64,000 nt of DNA, taken from Neoroseomonas terrae (GTDB taxonomy: Bacteria > Pseudomonadota > Alphaproteobacteria > Acetobacterales > Acetobacteraceae). This document shows positions 56,344 through 63,537 of the stretch, in pieces. Position 1 is the stretch's first letter. Every line of letters starts with the position of its first letter. Both the position numbers and the translations under genes were made by a program. Where the stretch lies: assembly GCF_018129025.1 (NCBI RefSeq), contig NZ_JAAEDI010000024.1, forward strand, positions 34,492 to 98,491. The letters are read 5' to 3'. Under the pieces are notes generated by a model. It had not been told where the DNA came from and ran no database searches. It was given only the letters and a program-made list of their open reading frames with translations.

Positions 56344-57692
56344 GCCGCCGCCCTCCCGGCGTCGGGGGCCTGGGCGGCGAGGTCGCGCACCAGGCTGCCG
56401 AGCCCGTCCAGCCGCAGCCGCACCGCTGCGCCCTCGGCCTGAACGTCGACCCGGTCCACCAGCAGCCGCACGATGCGCGCCCGTTCGGCAGGGAAGAGCT
56501 CGTCCCAGAGGGGTTCGATCCGCTCCAGCGCCAGCAGCACCTCCTGCTCGGTGACGTCCGGCGATGTCGTGCGCGCCGCCCGCCACGTGCCGACCACCAT
56601 CTCGGGCTGCCGCAGCAGCGCCCGCACCTGGGCGACAACCGCCGCCTCGATCTCGCCGGCCGGAAGCCGCGGGATCGCCGGCCGCTCCGTCGCGCCGCCC
56701 TTCAGCACGGCCTGGCTCACATAGTAGCGGTACATCTGCCCGCCCCTGCCGCGGCTGTGGCTCGGCGACATGGCGCGGCCGTCGCTGTCGAAGATCAGCC
56801 CGCGCAGCAGCGGCGCGGTCGTGTTCCGCGTCCGGTTGATCCGCACCCTCGGGCTGACCTGCAGGACGGCGTGCACCGCATCCCACTGCGCCTGGTCGAC
56901 GATGGCGTCGTGCTCGCCGGGATAGGCCGTGCCCTTGTGTACCGCCTCGCCGAGATACACGCGGTTGCTGAGGATCCGGTAGACGTCGCTCTTCGTGAGC
57001 GGGCGGCCCCGCTTCGTGGTGGCTCCCTCGGCGCGCAGCGCCTGGACCAGCTTGGTGCAGGACTCCGTCTCGACGAAGCCCTGGAAGATCCGCCGCACCA
57101 GCGCCGGTTCGGCATCGTTTACGACAAGCTTCCGCTCGCGGACGTCGTAGCCGAGCGGCACATAGCCGCCCATCCACATGCCGCGCTTGCGCGATGCCGC
57201 CACCTTGTCGCGGATGCGCTCGCCAATGACCTCTCTTTCGAACTGGGCAAAGCTGAGCAGGATGTTCAGCGTCAGCCGCCCCATGCTGGTCGTGGTGTTG
57301 AAGCTTTGCGTTACGGACACGAAGGTCACGCTGTTCGCGTCGAACACCTCGACCAGCTTGGTGAAGTCGACCAGCGAGCGGGAGAGACGGTCGATCTTGT
57401 ACACAACCACGACGTCGACCAGCCCCTCCTGGATGTCGGCGACGAGGCGCTTCAGCGCAGGGCGTTCGAGGGTACCGCCGGAGATCCCGCCATCATCGTA
57501 GCGGTCGCGCACCAGCACCCATCCCTCGGCGCGCTGGCTGGCAATGAACGCCTCACAGGCCTCCCGCTGGGCGTCGAGGGAGTTGAACTCCATGTCGAGC
57601 CCTTCCTCGCTCGATTTTCGAGTGTAGACCGCGCAGCGCAGCTTCCGCACGGGCGCCGGCATCACGCCGGCTGGCTTCGCATCGCGCTTCAT
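56340..57692 (-). CDS. Large serine recombinase (site-specific integrase)
   Basis: 450 residues. N-terminal resolvase domain: RCAVYTRKSSEEGLDMEFNS with the nucleophile Ser, DRYDDGGISGGTLERPALKR, VVVYKIDRLSRSLVDF and SMGRLTLNILLSFAQFEREV. A recombinase domain follows (KRGMWMGGYVPLGYDVRERK) and a zinc-ribbon-like part (LLRGLIFDSDGRAMSP). All catalytic features are present, so it may be active. It lies between DUF2924 and HTH genes with 4-bp overlaps, 140 bp from the start of the defence operon, and is the best candidate enzyme for movement of the neighbouring DNA. Confidence 0.92.
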   Translation of the reverse strand: MKRDAKPAGVMPAPVRKLRCAVYTRKSSEEGLDMEFNSLDAQREACEAFIASQRAEGWVLVRDRYDDGGISGGTLERPALKRLVADIQEGLVDVVVVYKIDRLSRSLVDFTKLVEVFDANSVTFVSVTQSFNTTTSMGRLTLNILLSFAQFEREVIGERIRDKVAASRKRGMWMGGYVPLGYDVRERKLVVNDAEPALVRRIFQGFVETESCTKLVQALRAEGATTKRGRPLTKSDVYRILSNRVYLGEAVHKGTAYPGEHDAIVDQAQWDAVHAVLQVSPRVRINRTRNTTAPLLRGLIFDSDGRAMSPSHSRGRGGQMYRYYVSQAVLKGGATERPAIPRLPAGEIEAAVVAQVRALLRQPEMVVGTWRAARTTSPDVTEQEVLLALERIEPLWDELFPAERARIVRLLVDRVDVQAEGAAVRLRLDGLGSLVRDLAAQAPDAGRAAA

Positions 57693-58195
57693 GCCGCGCT
57701 CCGGCTCGGGCGCAGCCCGAAGAACACACGCCCGTTCCAGCGCGTGCCGGTGATGGCGCGGGCAATCGCGGAGAGCGACTGGTAGGGCCGGCCTTGATAC
57801 TCGTAGCCGGCGCGCGTCACGGTCACCATGTGCTCGACGCCCTGGTACTCGCGAATCAGCTGCGTCCCAGCGATCGGCTTGTCTTCGCCGCGCTTCCGGC
57901 GGACGGCGATCTTGCCCCCATCGAACTGCTCGCCCAGGACCTCAAGGCGCGCGAGCGTCTCGGGCTTCAGGCCACCATAGGCAAGCTCCTGGATCCGATA
58001 GGCGAGACGGCTCTCCAGGAACCGCCGATTGTAGGGCGGCGGCTCGGTGCCGAAGAGCTCCCGCCACTGCTGCTTCAGAAGAGGCGTCGCCGCGGTCTTC
58101 AAGGCGGCGAGCCGGCCCAGGACGTCGGCGGGCGGGATGGCGGGAGCGGTGAACGCCGGCGGGGTGCCTGGCTTGGGCTTGGTGGTGCGCGTCAT
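57689..58195 (-). CDS. DUF2924 family protein
   Basis: 168 residues from ATG 58195. Family motifs: RLAALKTAATPLLKQQWREL then FGTEPPPYNRRFLESRLAYR, and the C-terminal TVTRAGYEYQGRPYQSLSAI followed by ARAITGTRWNGRVFFGL. DUF2924 genes almost always sit next to a large serine recombinase in alphaproteobacteria; the function is unknown, perhaps binding DNA at recombination sites. Overlaps both neighbours by 4 bp. Confidence 0.9.
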   Translation of the reverse strand: MTRTTKPKPGTPPAFTAPAIPPADVLGRLAALKTAATPLLKQQWRELFGTEPPPYNRRFLESRLAYRIQELAYGGLKPETLARLEVLGEQFDGGKIAVRRKRGEDKPIAGTQLIREYQGVEHMVTVTRAGYEYQGRPYQSLSAIARAITGTRWNGRVFFGLRPSRSAA

Positions 58196-58395
58196 GCGTC
58201 TCTCCGGGTGATCCGGTTCGCATGACGGCGCTGAGCGGCCGGGAAGTGTAGCAACCGCTCTCCGCGGTCCGCGGCGTGGCGCGCGGCTTCCTCGGCAGCG
58301 CGGCTGTGCAGCCGCAGCAGGCCGCGGGCGAGAAGGTCGCAGACCTCGCGTATGTGGGGCGGGAGGTAGTGATTGGTCGGGTTCGGCAGGGGCAT
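58192..58395 (-). CDS. Small conserved protein upstream of DUF2924
   Basis: 67 residues: PLPNPTNHYLPPHIREVCDL, LARGLLRLHSRAAEEAARHA, then a basic tail (FPAAQRRHANRITRRDA). The opening PLPNPTNHxLPPH is a pattern I associate with the small protein preceding DUF2924 in these cassettes. Its stop overlaps the DUF2924 ATG, so it is co-translated. Function unknown. Confidence 0.6.
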   Translation of the reverse strand: MPLPNPTNHYLPPHIREVCDLLARGLLRLHSRAAEEAARHAADRGERLLHFPAAQRRHANRITRRDA

Positions 58396-58478
58396 CGCGA
58401 TCCAACACGCATGGTCCTGCCTGTTATGTACGGATTTGGGGTGGTGCCGTTCTCACGGCATCACGCGAAGCACCCCGA

Positions 58479-59150
58479 TCACGCCGCCTTCCGCTTCGCC
58501 TCCGACCCGAAGATGGCCCAGACATCGCGCAGCCGACGCTTCATCGTGCTCTCGTCGGGCACCCGTCCGCCCTTCTCAGCAAACCAGCCCTGCACGTGCC
58601 GGATCAGAGCGCCGAAGGAGTCGGGCACGCCCTCGAAGTAGATCAGCCGGCATGCCTCGAGCCGAGCTGCATCCCAATCGTAAGTCGGCTGCGAGCCGCG
58701 TCCTACGGCCTTCGGGCCAAGCGCGATGTTGTCCAGCGCTTCCTCGGTGGCCGCGTAGCGCGCGAGCTCCTCGTGGCGCACACCGACCTCGTCACGGATG
58801 ACCGTGTAGCCGCGATCCTCTTCGCTCGTGCTGACCAGGCGCCGATAGAAACCCGGCTCGGCGGCCAGCCAGAAAATCGTCTGCGATCCATGCCGCAGAA
58901 CGAACCACGCATCGTCCGGCTTCAGGTCGACGAGGCCCTGAACACGACGGCGGTCATCAGGGATCGGCGCGGCATCGCCATCGAGCTCGACCTCGTGGTA
59001 CCCGTCCTCAACCAGCAAGCCAGCCACCGCGGTGCAGAGCTGGATCTTTCTCTCGGATACCAACACCGACATGTCGAGCAGCGACAGCCCGAGCCGCTGG
59101 CACACTTCGTCGATCTGATAGAAGACCTTCTTCTTCGGCGGATTTGCCAT
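58479..59150 (-). CDS. Hypothetical prophage-type protein
   Basis: 223 residues from ATG 59150 with a GGAGG 9 bp upstream. N-terminal VFYQIDEVCQRLGLSLLDMS resembles an excisionase-like or MerR-like helix-turn-helix; the rest (WFVLRHGSQTIFWLAAEPGF, ESTMKRRLRDVWAIF) is unknown. The gene lies 11 bp after the XRE gene, and downstream is the recombinase cassette. Probably a regulator in the lysogeny module; family not recognised. Confidence 0.65.
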   Translation of the reverse strand: MANPPKKKVFYQIDEVCQRLGLSLLDMSVLVSERKIQLCTAVAGLLVEDGYHEVELDGDAAPIPDDRRRVQGLVDLKPDDAWFVLRHGSQTIFWLAAEPGFYRRLVSTSEEDRGYTVIRDEVGVRHEELARYAATEEALDNIALGPKAVGRGSQPTYDWDAARLEACRLIYFEGVPDSFGALIRHVQGWFAEKGGRVPDESTMKRRLRDVWAIFGSEAKRKAA

Positions 59151-59161
59151 CGCGACCTCCG

Positions 59162-59443
59162 TCAGCCCGCACGCATGCTGCGCAGGCGCCGATAGGCCAG
59201 CACGACGCGACCCATGTCCTTGCGCATGTCGGGCGGCAGGCGCTCTGCCTCGACAAACAACGCGTCGAGCGGAATGCCAAGGATCGCCGCGGCGCGCTGG
59301 ACCACCTCGTCGCTCGGTGGCTTGTCGAGATTGCGCTCGATCCGAGACCAGTAGCCGGGGGAGATCCCCATCCGCTCGGCCAGATCGTTGAGCCCTATCG
59401 CGAGTTCCGTGCGCCGGGCGCGCACCACATCGCCGAACGCCAT
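59162..59443 (-). CDS. XRE-family HTH repressor
   Basis: 93 residues from ATG 59443. HTH at about 8-65: RRTELAIGLNDLAERMGISP then YWSRIERNLDKPPSDEVVQR. A short helical tail follows. The stop of the ImmA gene shares a base with this start (TGATG), so protease and repressor are made together. Such pairs control prophages and integrative elements: the XRE protein represses, the peptidase removes it on DNA damage. Confidence 0.85.
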   Translation of the reverse strand: MAFGDVVRARRTELAIGLNDLAERMGISPGYWSRIERNLDKPPSDEVVQRAAAILGIPLDALFVEAERLPPDMRKDMGRVVLAYRRLRSMRAG

Positions 59444-60171
59444 CACGCGTCTCCTTCCACCAGGCCGTAGCGAGACAGGCGCACGGCGATGAACCGCTCC
59501 GACACACCGAAATCGCCGGCCAGCGCCGCCAGCACGCCGGCGAGAACATCGGGCGGATTGCCGGCTGCGACGATCGGACTGGCCGGCCGGCCCTGGTGCG
59601 GCCCGCGGCAAAGCCGCAGCCCTTCGCTGCGCGCATAGGCCAGCAACCGCGTGTGCAGCGGCACTGGCGGCACCAGCAGGGCGCCCATGAATTCATTGGC
59701 GCGCGCTTCAGCGCCACGACCCTGGCGTTCGAGCGCCCGCGGGGAACTGGCCACCGCGTGATAGCGCTGGTCTCCCCTGGCCAGCGCGGCCGGCACGTCG
59801 AACAGCAGATGGCCAAGCTCATGCGCCGCCGTGCTCAGCGCCAGGTCAGGGCGATTGGCTGTCATCGGTCCATTGACCGCGATGTAGGCCCAGCCCGGTT
59901 CGTGCGCATCGATGTCGCAGAGGCCGAGCACCGTGTGGCCGAACTCGTCGCGCAGCGCGCGGCCCAGTTCCCAGGACACGGACAGGCGCTGCTCGTTCAC
60001 CTCGACCGCGCGACAGGCATCGATCAGTGCCGGAAGGGTGAGCGCAAGGCTGTCAGGCTCGCGCGGGATCTGGCGCCGGACCTGGGCGGCGACAGTACGA
60101 ATGGCTGGGGCAGCTGCGTCCTGGCGCGGGCTGAGCGCAGCGGCTGCGGGATAGGCGATCGCGATGGACAT
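59443..60171 (-). CDS. ImmA/IrrE-family metallopeptidase
   Basis: 242 residues. The zincin motif HELGH is in STAAHELGHLLFDVPAALAR, and a downstream Glu-containing helix (EARANEFMGALLVPP) completes the metal site. The C-terminal region reads GVSERFIAVRLSRYGLV. Role by family: cleaves the partner XRE repressor, leading to induction of the element. First gene of the minus-strand run (60171 to 55915), facing the operator cluster at 60263-60410. Confidence 0.87.
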   Translation of the reverse strand: MSIAIAYPAAAALSPRQDAAAPAIRTVAAQVRRQIPREPDSLALTLPALIDACRAVEVNEQRLSVSWELGRALRDEFGHTVLGLCDIDAHEPGWAYIAVNGPMTANRPDLALSTAAHELGHLLFDVPAALARGDQRYHAVASSPRALERQGRGAEARANEFMGALLVPPVPLHTRLLAYARSEGLRLCRGPHQGRPASPIVAAGNPPDVLAGVLAALAGDFGVSERFIAVRLSRYGLVEGDA

Positions 60172-60262
60172 AGGAACCAGGTCCCTGGTTTAGAGATGAT
60201 TGGGCAACGGTAAGTTCACTGTATGTTCCTGCCCGCAGGAGAGTCCAGCGCTCTCGGCGGGA

Positions 60263-60410
60263 GGGGGTGCGGTGGTCGCGGGCACCCTGCACCCCCTGGT
60301 GCGTAAGTGATTGACGGTGAGTGCTAGTGCATTGATTCGTTATGGGGTGCGGGGATCAGTGGAAGTGTTCAGCGCACCCCTGCGCACCCCCTTGCCCTAG
60401 CCGCACCCCC
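60263..60410. promoter_or_regulatory. Six-copy GGGGTGC/GCACCCC repeat cluster in the divergent control region
   Basis: The 7-base core GCACCCC, or its complement GGGGTGC, occurs at 60263-60270 (minus), 60289-60296 (plus), 60344-60350 (minus), 60374-60380 (plus), 60384-60391 (plus) and 60403-60410 (plus); four copies extend to 8 bases. The first two and the next two form inverted pairs. The cluster lies between the divergent ImmA/XRE and sigma-like operons, where a lysogeny repressor should bind. The XRE protein as binder is inference. Confidence 0.6.
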
Positions 60411-60465
60411 TACCGCGGCGCTGATCTCGGCTCATCGCAATCAACCGAGCCGGAAGGGCCGTGGG

Positions 60466-61050
60466 ATGAGAGAGAAACAGAAGTCGCAGGCGAATCTTCC
60501 TGAAAAATGGGACGAACGTCAGGTCCGCGTGGCTCTGGCGGCGGCTCGCTGCCACGCCGCGCGTTTCGCCCGGCAGCGTCGCCTGCCCCGGGAGGACCGG
60601 GAGGACCTGACCCAGGACATCCTGCTGGTCATCCTTGAGGCGGGCCAGCGCTACGACGTCACGCGGGCGTCCTGGACCACCTTCGTCGCCGTGCTCGCGC
60701 GGCGTGCGGTCATCGATCGGGCGCGGCAGCCATCGCCGCCGGCGTGCGTGTCCCTCGATGGCGAGTTTGCTGCTGACATCCGCAGTTCCCTCGTGGTGCC
60801 GCACGCAGATCCCGACATCGGCATCGCATTCGGGCGCGTCGGCGAGGATCTGCCGCCGGCACCGCGAGCGCTGTTGCGGCGGATCATCCTGCACCGTGAT
60901 GTCGCAGCGGCGCGCGACGCCGGCGCTGTCTCTCCCGCCACCTTCTATCGCGAGCTCCACGACCTGCGCTGCTGGCTTCGCGCGCTCGGCGTGCGTCCTG
61001 CGGCGGCAGCACCCATGCGTGCGACGGCGCCGATGCGATCGGGGCCGTGA
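60466..61050 (+). CDS. Sigma-70-like / RNA polymerase sigma factor-type protein
   Basis: 194 residues. Region-2-like sequence: AARCHAARFARQRRLPREDR, EDLTQDILLVILEAGQRYDV and SWTTFVAVLARRAVIDRARQ, as in ECF sigma factors (DLxQExxLxxxxxxxxYD). The C-terminal half has a helix-turn-helix-like segment (RDAGAVSPATFYRELHDLRC) in the place of region 4. It heads the plus-strand early operon and may act as a late or early activator of the element. ATG at 60466; no strong ribosome site. Confidence 0.72.
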   Translation: MREKQKSQANLPEKWDERQVRVALAAARCHAARFARQRRLPREDREDLTQDILLVILEAGQRYDVTRASWTTFVAVLARRAVIDRARQPSPPACVSLDGEFAADIRSSLVVPHADPDIGIAFGRVGEDLPPAPRALLRRIILHRDVAAARDAGAVSPATFYRELHDLRCWLRALGVRPAAAAPMRATAPMRSGP

Positions 61051-61115
61051 GAAGGATTTCGCGCAGATCCGTAAATAACAAAGTGAGCACCACGCGTCGA
61101 AGGGAGCCCCACACG

Positions 61116-61499
61116 ATGCGCTTCACATCCCCTGAACTGCTGTCGACCGCACTCATGTCGAGCATCGAGGATCTGCTCGATGTCGTGATGACCGAGAACG
61201 GCCTGTGCGATCGCTTTGCCGATGCGTCGCCCGGCGATGCCATCGTCTACCACATTGGCCTGCTGGCACGTGATCGCGACAAAGCCGCGTCCGAACTGTC
61301 GCCCGAGCGGCGCGAGGATCTCGAAGCGGTGGCGCGGCGCGTCTGGGCGATGGCGGAGGCTGGCCTCGGTCACCTTCTGCAGCGTCGCATGGCTGAGGGG
61401 CGCTGCGCCTATCTGCTGGTCGTCCGGCCTCGGCCGCTGAGTGCCCGCAGCGCCGCCGGCTACGTGCTGGCCGACCTGCTTGGCCGGGAGGCCGCGTAG
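61116..61499 (+). CDS. Hypothetical protein of the early operon
   Basis: 127 residues from ATG 61116 with GAAGGGAG about 10 bp upstream. Helical throughout: LSTALMSSIEDLLDVVMTEN, LARDRDKAASELSPERREDL, AVARRVWAMAEAGLGHLLQR. No family recognised. Its stop overlaps the start of the nuclease-like gene (TAGTG). Confidence 0.6.
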   Translation: MRFTSPELLSTALMSSIEDLLDVVMTENGLCDRFADASPGDAIVYHIGLLARDRDKAASELSPERREDLEAVARRVWAMAEAGLGHLLQRRMAEGRCAYLLVVRPRPLSARSAAGYVLADLLGREAA

Positions 61500-61924
61500 T
61501 GGGCAAACCCTCCCGCGATAAGGGATTGCGCCGCGAGCGCGCCATCGTCGAGCTGCACGTCAAGTGCGGCATCCGGGCCGAGCGCGTGCCGCTCTCCGGC
61601 GCCCTGCGCTATCGCGGCAACGGCGCCGACGTGGATCTCTACGTCCGCGGACCCGAGCCGCTCAAGGCGGAGGTCAAGGCGCGCGGCGAAGGCAGCGGCT
61701 TCCGCACACTGGAGCGCTGGCTCGGCAGTAACGACGTGCTGTTTCTCATTCGCGATCGCGCGACGCCCCTGGTGGTTGTGCCTCTGCATGTCTGGATGGA
61801 GATCATCCGCCTCAGCGCCGTGCAGGCGAACCCAGATGCCGATCGCGATCGTGCCCGCCGCGCGCGCCTGGCCGAGCAAGGCCCGCGGGCGCCGGCCGAC
61901 GCGATCGCAGAGGTGACGCCGTGA
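61499..61924 (+). CDS. PDDEXK (Hjc-like) nuclease / Holliday-junction resolvase-like protein
   Basis: 141 residues from GTG 61499. Fold features: KGLRRERAIVELHVKCGIRA, then YRGNGADVDLYVRGPEPLKA and EVKARGEGSGFRTLERWLG, giving the E...D-x(n)-E-x-K arrangement of this nuclease fold (Glu near 14, Asp near 45, EVK near 58-60). Hjc-type enzymes cut branched DNA in recombination or phage replication. The fold is supported; the substrate is not. Confidence 0.68.
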   Translation: MGKPSRDKGLRRERAIVELHVKCGIRAERVPLSGALRYRGNGADVDLYVRGPEPLKAEVKARGEGSGFRTLERWLGSNDVLFLIRDRATPLVVVPLHVWMEIIRLSAVQANPDADRDRARRARLAEQGPRAPADAIAEVTP

Positions 61925-62049
61925 GCCCAGGCAACACCCTCCGCCCGCGCGCCGTCGGCGAAGCCCTCCGCGACCTGACCAGTGGCGCGCTGCTGGCCGG
62001 CGGCTTCATCGCGCTCTGCTGGTTCGCCGGCTTGGTGACCATCCGATGA
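61921..62049 (+). CDS. 42-aa single-helix membrane peptide
   Basis: GTG at 61921 overlaps the previous stop (GTGA) and the TGA overlaps the next ATG (ATGA), so it is embedded in the coupled operon. One hydrophobic helix (LLAGGFIALCWFAGLV) follows an amphipathic N-terminus. No family is known; the tight overlaps are the evidence for translation. Confidence 0.55.
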   Translation: MSPGNTLRPRAVGEALRDLTSGALLAGGFIALCWFAGLVTIR

Positions 62050-62555
62050 GCACCACCCCCTCAACCAACAGGACCACTATGACCAATCGAACGACTCTGG
62101 CGCAGCTGCGCGAGATGGACGCCGCGCAGGCCGCACGCCTGCCCGCCGATCATCTGGCGCTGCTGCTGGAAGAGGTCGGGGCGCTGAAGGCCGACGCCAA
62201 GCACCTCGCCGACCTGCTGCACGACGCGCTGCATGCCCGGTATGGCGCCCACGCGGCGGCGGCCCGTCGCGCCGAGGGCAAGGACACCGGTCGTGTCCGC
62301 ATCGCGGATGACGCCTTCGAAGTCGTAGCCGACCTGCCGAAGAAAGCGGCGTGGGACCAGCCGAAGCTGGCCGCGGCGGTCGCCACCATCGTGTCCTGGG
62401 GCGAGGACCCCGCGGACTACGTCACCACCGAGATCCGAGTGCCGGAGAGCCGCTTCACGGCCTGGCCGCCGCGCATCCGTGCGGTGTTCGAGCCGGCGCG
62501 CACCGTCGCCACCGGCCGCCCCTCCTACACCCTCGAACAGAAGGACGCCGCGTGA
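62046..62555 (+). CDS. Hypothetical phage-type protein
   Basis: 169 residues. N-terminal helix-rich part (LREMDAAQAARLPADHLALL, LKADAKHLADLLHDALHARY) and a more compact C-terminal part (DDAFEVVADLPKKAAWDQPK, VPESRFTAWPPRIRAVF). Similar proteins occur ahead of phage single-strand annealing or DUF669 modules, from memory. Overlaps both neighbours. Function unknown. Confidence 0.65.
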   Translation: MSTTPSTNRTTMTNRTTLAQLREMDAAQAARLPADHLALLLEEVGALKADAKHLADLLHDALHARYGAHAAAARRAEGKDTGRVRIADDAFEVVADLPKKAAWDQPKLAAAVATIVSWGEDPADYVTTEIRVPESRFTAWPPRIRAVFEPARTVATGRPSYTLEQKDAA

Positions 62556-62743
62556 TGGCGCACGAGCTCCGCATCCAGGTCGTCATCCCGCTGCAGGGCG
62601 ATGCCGTCGCCCGGGCGAAGGACGTCGCTGCCTTCGAACCAACGCTCGACAGCTTCACCGAGGTCGTCGCGCGCGCCGGCGGCGACATCAAGGTCGACGT
62701 CATCAAGGCCAAGCCTCGTGCGGTAAAGCAGGAGGCGCACTGA
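62555..62743 (+). CDS. Small hypothetical phage-type protein
   Basis: 62 residues from ATG 62555, overlapping the previous stop (TGATG pattern). Sequence ELRIQVVIPLQGDAVARAKD and SFTEVVARAGGDIKVDVIKA looks like a compact alpha/beta protein. GGAGG lies just before the next gene, inside its 3' end. No family recognised. Confidence 0.6.
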   Translation: MAHELRIQVVIPLQGDAVARAKDVAAFEPTLDSFTEVVARAGGDIKVDVIKAKPRAVKQEAH

Positions 62744-63534
62744 TGGCGATCTCCCTCGCATCCCTGCGGCGCGGTGGCGACGCGCGCCCGCCGCGGCTGC
62801 TCACCTATGGTGTGGCCGGCGTCGGCAAGACGCTTTTCGCGACATCCGCGCCGCGGCCGGTTGTCGTGCAGACCGAGGACGGGCTCGGCACGATCAGCGC
62901 GGCCACCTTCGGCGTGCTGCGCAGCTTCGACGCGGTGATGGAGGCGCTCGGCAGCCTCTACACCGAGGTGCACGACTTCGAGACGCTGGTGGTGGATAGC
63001 CTCGACTGGCTGGAGCCGCTGGTCTGGCAGCACACCGCGCAGACCCATAACCAGCCGGACATCGAATCCTTCGGATACGGCAAGGGGTATCTCGCCGCGC
63101 TGGATAACTGGCGCAGCTTCCTCGATGGCGTGAATGCGCTGCGCGACGAGCGCGGCATGGGCGTCATCCTGATTGCCCACGCCGAGATCCGGCGCTTCGA
63201 CAGCCCCGAGACGGAACCCTACGACCGCTACCAGCCCAAGCTGCACCGCAGCGCATCGGCCCTGGTGCAGGAGCATGTCGATGCCGTGCTCTTCGCGAAC
63301 TACCGCGTCAGCACGCTGAAGTCCGACGTCGGCTTCAACAAGAAGGTGGTCCGCGGCGTCAGCGGCGGCGACCGCCTGCTGCACACCGCCGAGCGCCCGG
63401 CTTTCCTGGCGAAGAACCGCTTCGGCCTGGCCGAGACGCTGCCGCTGTCCTGGCCCGACCTCGCCGCCGGCATCCCCTTCTACGCGACGCCGCCGAGCGG
63501 CGCCCCCGCCTCCACCACCGAAGCCCGGAGCTGA
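62743..63534 (+). CDS. Phage P-loop ATP-binding protein (Sak4/RecA-like family)
   Basis: 263 residues with GGAGG 8 bp before the ATG. Walker A GVAGVGKTLFATSAP near residues 23-37, Walker B-like FETLVVDSLDWLEPL, and GVILIAHAEIRRFDSPE as a sensor. It resembles the phage nucleotide-binding proteins that act as Sak4-type recombinases or annealing helpers. Followed 3 bp later by a DUF669 gene, the usual partner (possible single-strand binding protein). Confidence 0.8.
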   Translation: MAISLASLRRGGDARPPRLLTYGVAGVGKTLFATSAPRPVVVQTEDGLGTISAATFGVLRSFDAVMEALGSLYTEVHDFETLVVDSLDWLEPLVWQHTAQTHNQPDIESFGYGKGYLAALDNWRSFLDGVNALRDERGMGVILIAHAEIRRFDSPETEPYDRYQPKLHRSASALVQEHVDAVLFANYRVSTLKSDVGFNKKVVRGVSGGDRLLHTAERPAFLAKNRFGLAETLPLSWPDLAAGIPFYATPPSGAPASTTEARS

Positions 63535-63537
63535 CCC

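Noticed and set aside
55915..57177. 420-codon minus-strand frame overlapping the recombinase
   Set aside because: Only the last 142 codons (from 56343) read as a protein with an HTH. The upstream part is the recombinase in another frame.
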